Assembly: GCA_039583875.1 (NCBI GenBank)
Contig: CM077150.1
Coordinates: 51,412,261 to 51,476,260, forward strand
DNA length: 64,000 bases
Source: Platanthera guangdongensis
Lineage: Eukaryota > Streptophyta > Magnoliopsida > Asparagales > Orchidaceae
Direction of reading: 5' to 3'
The position numbers were made by a program, and so were the translations under genes. The notes below the pieces were generated by a model. It worked only from the letters and a program-made list of their open reading frames with translations, did not search any database and was not told the origin of the DNA. Positions 21,600 to 32,678 of the stretch are shown here, in pieces (the stretch's first letter is position 1; the number at the start of each line of letters is the position of its first letter).

Positions 21600-23050
21600 C
21601 GTGGGGAGGAGCGCCGGATAACCTGGGTCGATCGAAGCACATTCAGCTTTCCTTTTCCTTTAACTCGCTGAGGTGGTGGCAGAGCTGGATGGGCTGGCCA
21701 GAATAGACTGGGCTGAGGGCACCTTTCTTGAGATACCCTTCTGGCCGCCTGAAAATAAATCTTTTCCATGCCCCTTCCTTCCTCACAAGGCACACACCAA
21801 GTCTCCCCGAATTATCGCGTGCACACGAAACACTTCTCAGGGGTGGCCTAGCCGGCCGCAAAAGCTACAAATCTCTTTGACCTTCTTTCTCGGCAATCTG
21901 GTTCCAGGGCTCTTCCCTCCGTCGGACTACCGCTTATCCTTCCTAACTGCTGGCCCTTACTTGGCATTCTCAATGGCCTCAACTCAAAGCAGCTTCAACC
22001 GCGCTGGCATACTGACCGCTCCAAGGCATTCGAACTGAATGTTGCTTCTTAGTCCACGAAATCGCTTAACTGGGGCATATAGGAGTCCGGCCGGGGCCCG
22101 ACGCCATAACCTGAGATAACCTGGGTCGAGGAAAACCATCCAACCAATCTGTCCTACACGCTTCGTCATGAATGTCCACTAAAACCAAAAGGAATGAGTC
22201 GGCCTTAAGCACATTCAGCTACCAACCTTCATGAATAAAATAGAAAACTTTTCCTTTAGGGCTTTAGCCCCTATTGACTCCAGCGCACCTGAGGCGGTGG
22301 CAGAGCCAAATTATGATCCCGAGGGGAATTTCTGGCTGCAGAATAGACTGGGCACATTCTCGGCGAGGGCACATTAACTTGTCTTGAGATGACCCTTCTG
22401 GCCGCAATTTAACTGAAAACAGACCTTTAACCCGAACGACATCTTTTAACCAACAACGGGCAGCCTCATGCCCCTTAACCCCCATGTTGGCACTCCACAG
22501 TTGGCAACCTCGTGGCACACACCAAGTACCGCTAGAAAACCCGAAAACCCAAATAGCACGGAAGTACCCTGAATCACGTGCACCTATGTGTTCCTACGGA
22601 CGCTCTACATATCTGCGCTCCCAACTATGCTTTTGCTCACAAGTGAACGTTACTTCTCGAAATGTAATCGGATAGGGTGGCCTCCTAGCCGGCTCCGAAG
22701 CAAATCTAGCTACAAATCTCTTCAAACCCGTGTATACCTTCTCGGATTCAACCTCGAGATGCCCAGCACGGCTTCTGGTTCCTCGCCGAGGGCACACTCG
22801 TGTTCCCTCCGTCGGACGGCCTTCCGCTTTTCCCCCGTTTTCCGGGTTTAACTGCTGGTACACCCCTGACGATCGCTCTTGGCATTCTCAATGGAATCTC
22901 CGATTTCAACTCGACACTCAAAGCAGCTTCAACCGCGCTCACGGCAGTGTAACGGGTGACCGCTCCATCGCAGGCATTCTTCGCTAACTGCTCGCGGAAT
23001 GTCGCTTCTTCCCAGTCCACCCAGAAATCGGGGCTTAACTCGGTCTGCCT
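21600..23050 (-). repeat. Direct duplication in C gag-protease; one copy riddled with small gaps
   Basis: Copy 1 (about 21600-22165) and copy 2 (about 22190-23050) follow the same order of words: GGTGGCAGAGC, AGAATAGACTGGGC, CCTTCTGGCCGC, GCACACACCAAGT, GCTACAAATCTCTT, CCCTCCGTCGGAC, TTGGCATTCTCAATGG and AAAGCAGCTTCAACCGCGCT. Copy 1 is about a third shorter, losing several to tens of bases at many separate points. The pair sits where the gag tail, zinc knuckle and protease N-terminus should be, and none of these can be read. Confidence 0.75.
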
Positions 23051-23693
23051 CAACACTCACCAGACCCGGAGCAAACCGACTCAACTTACTAAACTCAATC
23101 TCATACTCACTAACCGTGAGTTTCCTCTTCTTTAAGTGAAGAAAGTCGTTCATTTGCCGGTCCCGTTCGACTGAAGGTAGAAACTTACTTAACAACATCA
23201 CCTTAAATGACTCCCAAGTGCAACCTGCCACTAAGCTCTCTTTCTCCCTCAGCCACCAGTTCTTTGCCAAGCCCTTGAGCTGGTAAGCAGCGAGCATCAC
23301 TCTCTGATCGTCCGTAATCCCTGAGTACGAGAACATCTCCTCAATGGTAATCAGCCAATCATCCAGAATCATGAAATCTGCCTGCCCATCATAGGTAGGG
23401 GGTCTCAGCCGCTGAAACTGGGATATGAACGCCATCTCCAGAGGCACCACAACCAAAGGCACGGGAGGAGCAGGAGGGGCAGGGACAGCTACCCCCTCTG
23501 CGGGGTTCTGAGCTCTCGGGGTCTGTCCCGCCACCACTGCTACCAGGGACTGAATCTAAGCCTGCATAGCCACTACCTGCCTCGATAACTCCTCATTACT
23601 CTGCCGCAGGCTTTCTACCAACGCATCGCTCTGCGCTCCTGACGTCTCACCCTCGGATTGGGGGGTCGATCTCGTCGCAGGACATCTCGCCAT
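22929..23693 (-). pseudogene. Element C gag, truncated by rearrangement
   Basis: Start ATG at 23693 (minus). An in-frame TAG at 23558-23556 interrupts a Gln/Glu-rich coiled-coil N-terminus. After it comes PTYDGQADFMILDDWL, the P-x-F-x-G-x-x-D-P-x-x-A-x-x-W-L region of chromovirus gag, then LAAYQLKGLAKNWW and KFLPSVERDRQMNDF, then LTVSEYEIEFSKLSRFAP. The frame then enters the duplicated region and loses similarity. The zinc knuckle is not found. It would form the particle. Confidence 0.8.
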
Positions 23694-24370
23694 CCTAAAA
23701 TCGCACAAGCTTTAGACAAATCCTAGCACATCAACTAGAACGAAACTACCCGGTACAGACATACACACTTAAATATGAACTTCAACTGCAAAACTTGCTC
23801 TGGGAGTTGTTTTTTTTTACCATGATGATGTTATGCTTATCCTAAGATGGTTCACCACCATCATACTGACTCATGTGCCTAAACCATGAATGCATGCATT
23901 TGTATTCTTTTTGACTCAAAACCATGTGTGTACATATGTCATCTTGCAAATCTTTTGCTTGGCACGTTGTGCTTATGAAATGTGATGCTATACATGATGT
24001 GCTATGCATTCTAAAAAGGCCTTAGTGCATGTCATGGGCGGCGTACACATGAAAATGTTATACATCCCATACTACATAACATTCCCATGTAACGAAAAAG
24101 AAAACGTGCTAGCCGCATTCATGTGGTGAGGTTATGCATCACATACTACATAACCCTCACATGTTGCCTCCTATGGTGGATCCTTATACAAACACATATT
24201 ATGCATCTCATACTACATAATATGCCCTGTATACTTCTTTATGCTCATGAGTGTAGTGTTCGTGCTTCGACCAAGACGTGCTGATGACATATCGGTGTGT
24301 GAATGGTATGATGCTAAACACTAATGCAGACAAGGGAAAGGTTGCCCAACCATTTGTCAAGCAACCTCCC
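23694..24370 (-). other. Leader of element C with three hairpins sharing one loop
   Basis: This untranslated stretch lies between the primer site and gag. Three inverted repeats each enclose a 14-base loop of the form rCATCnCATACTAC (plus-strand text): 24054-24083 (stem AATGTTAT/ATAACATT), 24126-24160 (GTGAGGTTAT/ATAACC-C-TCAC) and 24195-24224 (CATATTAT/ATAATATG). Stems differ but remain paired. In the RNA (minus sense) the loop reads GTAGTATGnGATGy. Confidence 0.75.
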
Positions 24371-24382
24371 TCTGATACCAAC
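24371..24382 (-). promoter_or_regulatory. Primer-binding site of element C (tRNA-Met)
   Basis: On minus TGGTATCAGA starts two bases after the 5' LTR, an exact match to the plant initiator tRNA-Met 3' end complement in its first ten bases. Confidence 0.85.
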
Positions 24383-25773
24383 TGTCACAACCCGCATTTT
24401 CTCAACGGTAAAAATCGTATCAGAGTAGGAGAAAACACGCGCCGTGATGCCACGTCGTGCAGGGGATAACTGCACACGCTCAGGCAAAACTCCAGACGTT
24501 AAATTTTAAGGAAAATTGTTGATTAAATATGAAGAAAAATCAGTTATGTTGAATGGCCGTATCCCTCGGCTCGGTGGATCAGCTAGTCCACAGTTAAAAT
24601 TATATATGTACACGGCAGAAAATACTTTGGTTCAATTAAGTGACACCCTAAAGGAGCATAAGTGTCCCCGGGGGACGAATTATGCGTGCACGACTCTAAG
24701 GTGAGTATAGTAGGTATGGAAAATAGTGTTTTACGCTGAGGAAAATTAGTGTCTTGGGTTTAGAAACATGCTATGCATGGGGTACATATAATAATGCTTT
24801 TAGGCTTTAAAATATCTAACATGCAACCTAGCATAAATCCTTCCCAGAAGCAAGTAACCAACCACAAATAGGCAAAAACAGCAGTTTAAATTCATATTCA
24901 GCATCACAAGAAGCCACCAGTGGGCGCCAACAACCTGACACGAACCCACTGGCGAGTATGTATGTCTATACAGAAGAGTAAAGAACTACCTCTCAACAAA
25001 CGGGGATCAGCAATCTCAGCTACCCTAGAGGCCACCAACAAGCCCCTCCAAAAGACCTAGCCGCTGAACTGGCTACAACCTGGACCTGAGGCATTCAAGA
25101 AAGGAACACCTCAGCAAGAGAACAATCAAAAAAAAAGTAATTAGAGCAATAGATTAAGGAGTAAATAAGATGAGGGATTTACCAACCTGGTAACAAACTG
25201 CTATAAGCAAAAGAAAAAAAAGAGAATGGCTGTAAGAAAAGAGTACTGTCTAACACACCGCAGAGCACACCAAGTGCGAGCATAAAACCCAACATGCCCT
25301 ACCAAGAGAGACTGCAACAGCATCAAGACATATACAAATGCCAAAAGAAAGGAAAGCATAAACAGGAAAGGGACTAACAGTCCTAACACGTGGGTAAGTG
25401 GCAGTGGTCAAAACATGGGTCTGAATGCATAACCAAAATCAGACCCAAAAAGGGCTAAGGGGTCATACAGTGGCAGCTTTAGGGTCCCACACACACCAAC
25501 CCAAACCGGGGCAAAAAGGCGGTGGCCACAGCTCTCCACATAAAACCACCCCTCCAGAGGCCACCAAAAACTCCACCACCTGCCACGACCCAAGAGTCGG
25601 CATGCAGAAATTAGCCGAGCACCCAATGTCCCCCTCCTAGGGAAAAGTCCCACTAACAGTCCTAGGAAACACACGAACCCAAGGCAAAACGTCGGGTCCA
25701 ACCGACGCGGCCTTGCACGCCTAACCAAAACCAACCCCGAGTCTCCCTGATCCCAACACAAGGGCAGCACCCA

Positions 25774-26168
25774 GTGTCGACACGATGTGTCGACACCACG
25801 ACAAGCCGGTGTCGACACAAGGTGTCGACACAACCGCTGCTGGTGTCGACACCAAGTGTCGACACCTCTACGGTCGGTGTCGACACAAGGTGTCGACACT
25901 GCCGCTGCGGGTGTCGACACCAAGTGTCGACACCACTGCGGTCGGTGTCGACACAAGGTGTCGAAACTGCCGCTGCGGGTGTCGACACCAAGTGTCGACA
26001 AGTGTCGACACCTAGTGTCGATACCCCGACAGGCTGGTGTCGACACCAAGGTGTCGACACCCTCACAGGCTGGTGTCGACACCAAGGTGTCGACACCCTG
26101 ACAGGCTGGTGTCGACACCAAGGTGTCGACACCCTGACAGGCTGGTGTCGACACCACGGTGTCGACAC
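25774..26168. repeat. Array of the palindrome GTGTCGACAC in C 5' LTR
   Basis: About 24 copies (roughly 20 exact) lie in 395 bp, 56 bp longer than the other LTR, so copy number changed after insertion. It lies about 580-980 bp downstream of the TATA-like run, in the transcribed R/U5 part. Confidence 0.9.
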
Positions 26169-26751
26169 CCTGACTGGCCTCAGGCGCCAAATCCAGCACA
26201 CAACCAGGAACGAAAACGAGGATTCTCTCTCTCCCTAGAGTACAACATCCACCGGCAATGGCAGCTACTCGACCTAAACCGAACCAAAACTGTCCCTAAA
26301 AGACACAATCCCTCGGAAAACTGAGATTTAACTGGAACTTTCTACACTAACCACAGTATGATCGGGCACAAACCCTAGCTTACACCTAAGATCTAAACAA
26401 GAAAGAGATAAAAATTAGCTTAAAAGAAAGACAAAGATCAGCTTTGGCAAGGATGAGGGGACATCACTTGCCTCAATACCAGAAAAGCTTGGCCAGCGGC
26501 ATCCCCCACTCTCGGATCTAGCCGCAGAGCACCAGCTGAGGAGCAGAAAGAGTGCAGATCCAGGCGAGGGCAGTCCAGATCCACTCTCGAAACAAAAATC
26601 CGACCGCAAAAACTCCAGGAGAACGGCGTCCGAAGGCTAGGGTAGGCCGGCGATGCTCTTCCTCTCGTACAGGCGACGGGCGACGACTTCTTCCAAGCAG
26701 AGAAACAGGAAAAGAACAAGAAGGAACCCAGCCCTAAAACTGACCCAAGAC

Positions 26752-26764
26752 TATATATATATAT
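26752..26764 (-). promoter_or_regulatory. TATA-like run of C 5' LTR
   Basis: TATATATATATAT on minus, 393 bp from the LTR start, in a plausible promoter position. The equivalent in the 3' LTR has grown to ~169 bp. Confidence 0.45.
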
Positions 26765-27157
26765 CAGTTTTAATAGTAGACAATCATCACACTAATAATT
26801 ATTTATACTTAATATCAAAACAACACGAAACCTGAAACTTCTCGGAAACAGACGAAATTCACGCCGTAGCTAAAAACCCACGCTACAAACACAACTGCGA
26901 AGTCGAAATTAGCATTCGACGAACAAAACCCGGGATAACACCTCCCGAAGCCAAAACACAAGCATTCCCTAAGAGGCCCAGCCGAGCCATCAAACAGACT
27001 CTGGCTAGCTGGGGAATCTTGCCAACAGGCTACAAACAGGCTACACAGGGAACCCTAAGAGCTAAAACCACGCTCTACAATGGCAAAAAGCCGGAGATAC
27101 GCCATCGTAACGCCAGCCAAAGATCAAACAAAACACAGAAAAACCGGGGGCGTTACA

Positions 27158-28105
27158 GTGATGGTTGGAGTCATTGTTGGGGAGCTAGGAATGGCTGGAG
27201 AGGAGCATGGAGAGAGGGAGGCGGAAGAGGAAGGGGAGTCAAAGGAGGATGGTAGGAGGAGGAAAGAGAAGAGGAAGATGAAGGAAGCGGGAGGGTCACC
27301 CAGGAGGGGGGCCCGGTTGGAAAAAAGAATAGCCTCACCACAAGAAGGAGAGGACGCAAGCAAGTGGGAGATGGAAAATCTTGGGGAAGAAATGGTGATG
27401 GCTGTCGCGGAAGACAAAGCCAGAGAACAGGACGCGCTGGAAGAGCCAGAAGGAGAGGAAGAGCCATCAAGGCTGAAGGCGGCCGTGGAGGTACTCGAGG
27501 TAGAGATCCGCACCAAGGAATGGAAAAAGGAGAAGCTAAAGATCAGTGGCGAACTCAGCCCGGAAGACCGAGAGAAGGTCAAGGCCTGCGTGCAAAAAAA
27601 TATTGACGTCTTCGCGTGGAGCGCCGCAGACATGCCCGTGGTCGATGCGGACGTCGCTTGTCATCGCCATAACCTTGATCCCAACACTCTCCCCATACAG
27701 CAGAAGAAGAGGGTCATCGCCTCCAAGATGGTCGGGCCTATTAGAGAGGGGGTAGAGAAGTTACTTAAGGCGGGGTTTGTGTCCGCCTGTAAGTATCCGG
27801 GGTGGGTAAGTAATGTTGTAATGGTTAAAAAGGGGGAGGGTAGATGGAGAATGTGTGTGGATTTCTCTCTTTTAAATAAAGCGTGCCCTAAGGATTGTTA
27901 CCCGCTGCCCCGAATCAACGCGTTGGTCGACTCAGCCTTCGGTTTTTCTTTTATGAGTTTCTTGGATGCGTTTTCCGGATATCACCAAATACACATGCAT
28001 CCTCCGGACGTTAAGGACGCCACCTTCGTCACGGAGGATGGGTGCTTCTGTTTTAATATGATGCCCTTCGGGTTGAAAATGCGGGGGCGACCTACCAAAG
28101 AATGA
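27158..28105 (+). pseudogene. Element B pol: linker and N-terminal reverse transcriptase
   Basis: The frame is open through the junction with the C LTR and continues into B. After an acidic linker and KVKACVQKNIDVFAWSAADM (pre-RT motif of gypsy elements), RT begins with VEKLLKAGFV, then WRMCVDFSLLNKACPKDCYP and LPRINALVD, the Tat-lineage form. LDAFSGYHQIHMH carries the first catalytic Asp. The frame ends early at 28105 because of a single-base shift in an A-run at about 28079, just after MMPFGLK. RT continues in the next frame. Confidence 0.85.
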
Positions 28106-29247
28106 TGGATCGGATCTTCCGAAAACAAAAAGGGAGGAACCTCGAGGTGTATGTAGATGACTTGATGATCAAAAGCAATGACCTCGAAGCTCATGTCCTA
28201 GACCTTGAGGAAACCTTTGAGACCCTGAGAAAATATAAAATGAGACTCAACCCCCTGAAATGTGTATTTGGAGCCAATAGGGGAAAGTTCCTAGGACATC
28301 TTCTCACCCCATCTGGAGTGGAGCCCAACCCCGAGAAAGTAAAAGCAATCCTAGAGTTGGATTCCCCTAGAAATGCTAAGGAGATTCAACGTCTCACCGG
28401 CAAGTTTGCCGGGCTAAGCAGGTTTCTCTCTCGAGCCGGAGAGAGATGCTCGCCTTTCTTTCGGACACTGCGAGGAGGCAAGAAGTTTGAATGGACCCCA
28501 GAATGTGAGAAGGCTTTTCAGGCTCTAAAGCAACAGCTCACCCAGACGCCTTTACTCCAGGGGCCAAGGGAAGGAGAGGTCTTGTTCTTATACTTAGGGG
28601 TAGGGACTGGTGCTGTGATCTTGGTTCTTGTGCGAGAAGAAGGGAAGAAGCAATTTCCAATCTACTACGTGAGCAGGGTCCTAAATAAAGCGGAGCTCAG
28701 GTACCCCATTCTTAAAAAGTTAGCATTTGTCCTCATCGTCTCAGCCCAAAAGCTCAGACCGTATTTTCAGGCTCATTCTATTCAGGTGGTAACGGATCAC
28801 CCCCTCCGTCGCATCTTGGAAGGGGTAGAACACTCCGGGAGGCTGGCCAAGTGGTCAATAGAGCTTAGTGAATTCGACCTCGCTTTCATTCCTCGGATTG
28901 TCATTAAGGCACAAATGGTGGTCGATTTCCTGGTGGACTACGTAGTTGAGGTCCAAGAGACTAAAGCGTCCCCTCGAGCAACCTGGAAGATGTTGGTAGA
29001 TGGAGCGTCAGGAAGAAATTCCTTCGGAGGGGGAATGATCTTGGTAAGTTCGGAGGGGACCAGGATTGAACAGGCCTTGAAGATCTATTTCACGATCACC
29101 AACAACCAAACAGAATATGAGGCGATCATCGCAGGACTCAGGTTAGCCCGGGAGTTGGGCATACGAGACATTGAGGCCTCAACAGACTCCATGGTGGTGG
29201 CAGGCCAGATAAAAGGGGAGTTCGAGGTAAGGGAGCCCACCCTCTAG
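28102..29247 (+). pseudogene. Element B pol: RT C-terminus, RNase H and second (archaeal-type) RNase H
   Basis: RT resumes with the catalytic YVDD (28150-28161), then KCVFGANRGKFLGHL and the connection ELDSPRNAKEIQRLTGKFAG. The first RNase H (about 28560-28900) is of the degenerate Tat type, with FLYLGVGTGAV and VTDHPLRRIL. The second RNase H (28980-29240) has MLVDGASG with Asp, TEYEAIIAGLRLA with Glu and EASTDSMVVAGQIKGEF with Asp. This archaeal-type domain is diagnostic for the Tat/Ogre group. The frame stops at 29247 with further stops up to 29420 before integrase. Confidence 0.88.
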
Positions 29248-29442
29248 TTGTACCTAGGGAAGGTCAAGGGCATTATCGGGTAGTTCCGAAGCTTTTCAAT
29301 TCGGCACGTCCCGAGGGGGGAGAGCACTTAAGCTGACCAACTCGCCAAGTATGGCCCTCGAGCTGGAGGAACAATGACGGAGCTCTTTAGGTCGTCTATA
29401 GAAGAAGGGTAGCTTATGTAGATATGTCAGCAGGGGTCTTGG

Positions 29443-30691
29443 ATGGACCCCTTCATCTCCTTTTTAGCTTCAGGGCAGCTACCCGCGAAAGAACTCAACA
29501 AGAAGCATACCAGATATAAATCGGCGTACTACCTGCTGAAAGATGGAGTTTTATACCGCAAGACGCTGTCGGGTTTGCTGGCCCGATGTGTGTCAGAGGA
29601 GGAGGTTTCAAAGGTTCTACAAGAGATTCACTCAGGAGAATGCGGGAGTCACTCGGGGAGCCGGACGTTAGAGGGGAGGGTGCTAAGACAGGGGTACTTC
29701 TGGCCTAGCCTCAGGAAAGACGCGAAGGAGTTCACAAAAAGGTGTCAAAATGCCAAGAGTTCGCCCCCTCCAGCTCCTTCCGGCCCAAAGGTTGCGGACA
29801 ATCACAGCTCCCTGGCCTTTCGCTATATGAGGTCTAGATCTGGTGGGTCATTTTCCCCAAGCGAGTGGCCAAAGGAAATTCCTGCTAGTCATGGTGGAAT
29901 ACTTTTCAAAATGGCTGGAGGTGAAGGCGCTGGCTAAGGTGACATCGCAGGTGGTCAAGAATTTCGTATGGGGAGAGATCATCTGCCGGCATGGGTTACC
30001 GCTAGCCATTGTAACGGCTAATAGACCACAATTTGCAAGTACGGAGTTCGTTTACTTCTGCATCCGTTTGGGAATAGATCTCCATTTTGCCTCTGTTCAT
30101 CATCCACGAAGTAATGGGCAGGTGGAAGCAGCCAACAAGATCATTGTCAATCTTTTGAGAAAGAAAGTGGAAAATTTGAGGGGAAGCTGGGTTGAGCAGC
30201 TCCCTTCAGTCCTCTGGGCCTTAAGAACCACACCAAACACCGCCACGGGAGAGACCCCGTTTAAGCTCTCTCATGGCTCGGAGGCTGTCATACCTATCGA
30301 GTTTGAAGTCACATCACCAAGAGTAGTTGTTGCAATGGAAGGGGACGAACGATGGAGAGCGGAGAACAAGGAAGAGCAGAGACTCTCTCTGGATCTCGTG
30401 GAAGAGCTCAGGGATTTGGCAATGGTCTGGCATGAGGAGGTCAAGCACCGGATGGCGAGGTACTTCGACAAGCATATAAGGATCAGGCAGTTCGAGAAGG
30501 GGGATTTGGTCCTAAAAAAGGTAGATGCAGTAGGTAGAGGGGCCTTCGTAGGGAAGCTCCATCCTAATTGGGAGGGTCCTTTTGTAGTAAAAGAGGTCTT
30601 GAAGTCGGGAGGGTACCACCTCCAGGATGTGGACGGGGTACCCGTCGATCGTGCCCGAAGTGGTGATGATTTAAAGAGATTTTACTCATAA
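29443..30691 (+). pseudogene. Element B integrase, broken
   Basis: The N-terminal part (29443-29760) has HSGECGSHSG and GYFWPSLRKDAKEF. The zinc Cys pair is broken by a one-base shift in an A-run near 29748. The core resumes by 29837 with DLVGHFP (first Asp) and GQRKFLLVMVEYFSKW. The second catalytic Asp is lost: T-D-N-G is replaced by TANRPQF. Glu is kept in NGQVEAANKII. The C-terminal module LHPNWEGPFVV and YHLQDVDG follows and the frame ends at a natural stop, 30691. Enzyme inactive as read. Confidence 0.85.
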
Positions 30692-30804
30692 CACTTTCTG
30701 TTCATTACATTTTTTTTATTGTTGTACAATGCTTGCGATTTTGATGTGCCCTTCTGATATGATGAGAGTGCAGGTGTCTTTTTTCATGGCATCCAGGGAG
30801 GAAG

Positions 30805-32152
30805 AGGAGCATGGAGACCCCAAGCAGATCCGCTGACTAGGCTCCCATCTAGCTGGCAGGGCTGTAGGCTCACTCGGTGGTTGGAGATGGTTTGGAGAGG
30901 AGACCCCGAGCAGACCCGCTGACCAGGCTCTCACCTAGCTGGCAGGGCTGTAGGCTCACTCGGTGGTTGGAGATGGTTTGGAGAGGAGACCCCGAGCAGA
31001 CCCGCTGAACAGGCTCTCATCTAGCTGGCAGGGCTGTAGGCTCACTCGATGGTTGGAGGTTTTGGAGAGGAGACCCCGAGCAGACCCGCTGGGCAGGCTC
31101 TCATCTAGCTGGCAGGGCTGTAGGCTCACTCGGTGGTTGGAGGTTTTGGAGAGGAGACCCAGAGTAGACCCGCTGACCAGGCTCTCATCTAGCTATCAGG
31201 GTTGTAGGCTCACTTGGTGGTTGGAGGTTTTGGAGAGGAGACCCCGAGCAGACCCGTTGACCAGGCTCCCATCTAGCTGGCAGGGCTGTAGGCTCACTCG
31301 GTGGTTAGAGGTGTTTTGGAGAGGAGACCCCGAGCAGACCCGTTGACCAGGCTCCCATCTAGCTGGCAGGGTTGTAGGCTCACTCGGTGGTTGGAGGTGT
31401 TTTGTAGAGGAGACCCCGAGTAGACCCGCTGACCAGGCTCTCATCGAGCTGGCAGGGCTGTAGGCTCACTCGATGGTTGGAGGTTTTGGTGAGGAGACCT
31501 CGAGCAGACCCGCTGACCAGGCTCCCATCTAGCTGGCAGTATTGTAAGCTCACTCGGTGGTTGGAGGTGTTTTGGAGAGGAGACGCCGAGCAGACCCGGT
31601 GACCATGCTCTCATCTAGCTGGCAGGGATGTAGGCTCACTCGGTGGTTGGAGGTTTTGGAGAGGAGACCCCGAGCAGACCCGCTGACCAGGCTCCCATCT
31701 AGTTGGCAGGGCTGTAGGCTCACTCGGTGGTTGGAGGTGTTTTGGAGAGGAGACCCCGAGCAGACCCGCTGACCAGGCTCCCATCTAGCTGGTAGGGCTG
31801 TAGGCTTACTCGGTGGTTGGAGGTATTTTGGAGAGGAGACCCCGAGCAGACCCGCTGACCAGGCTCTCATCCAACTGGCAGGGTTGTAGGCTCACTCGGT
31901 GGTTGGAGGTTTTGGAGAGGAGACCCCGAACAGACATGCTGACCAGGCTCCCATCTAGCTAGCAGGGTTGTAGGCTCACTCGGTAGTTGGAGATGGTTTG
32001 GAGAGGAGACCCCGAGCAGACCCGCTGACCAGGCTCTCATCTAGCTAGCATGGCTGTAGGCTCACTCGTTGGTTGGAGGTTTGGAGAGGAGACCCCGAGC
32101 AGACCCGTTGACCAGGCTACCATCTAGTTGGCAGGGCTGTGGGCTCACTCGA
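30805..32152 (+). repeat. ~85-bp tandem array, about 16 units, in the B 3' region
   Basis: Units of 83-87 bp contain GAGGAGACCCCGAGCAGACC, CATCTAGCTGGCAGGGCTG and TAGGCTCACTCGGTGGTTGG. Variation is mostly point changes and a short indel in the GGAGGT(GT)TTTGGAG part, so reading frames drift. The array sits between integrase and the antisense genes. Hypervariable arrays in this place are known in Ogre/Tat elements. Confidence 0.92.
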
Positions 32153-32678
32153 GGGCAAGTCAAGTGGTAAGAGTTCACAGGGAGAAGTGTCCATATTTAT
32201 CAGGAGATTGGTAGAAAATCCCTTGAAAAAAGAAGGATTGGGGATTAGGCCAGGGAGGAGGATCTCTGGCCGACATTCGGCATGGGTGGTCTCGCCCATA
32301 GAGAGTGTGTCTTCCTGGTCCAAAGCACGGGCCCGACGTAAAAAGGTGGGGCCTATCATAAGGAGCGGTTGGTCTCCAAGGTCTTCAGCGCAGGTTAATC
32401 TTACGACGAGACAAGCACTAAGGGTCAGATGATCTCACGGGTGGTATAGGCGAAGAGTGATCCAAGGTCTCGCGTTTTGGGCTAACTATTAAGCGAAATA
32501 GCTGAAGGTAAAAGCATCAATAAAGTAACATATAAAAAGTTAATAACAAAATTTCCTTGGATCATCATTAAAAAAAGAACACCTCGCTGTCCTGGAGGGA
32601 ATGTCTATATCATGAGTAATTACAAGTACAGGACAAGATAAAAAAGAGGGGGGAGAAGTCCCTGGCACTGGTGTCTCC

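Larger units (their letters stand above)
24383..27157 (-). repeat. 5' LTR of element C
   Basis: 2775 bp, near identical to 15218-18093 outside the two simple arrays. Minus-strand TATA-like sequence is the short TA run at 26752-26764. Confidence 0.9.

Noticed and set aside
27124..27633. Minus-strand Ser-rich frame over the B linker
   Set aside because: Shadow of a Glu/Lys/Arg-rich plus-strand linker; reverse reading gives Ser/Leu/Pro by composition.
30963..31870. Repeat proteins with a 28-residue period on both strands
   Set aside because: They follow the ~85-bp tandem array; the period is not a fixed multiple of three, so the frame drifts and ends by chance.
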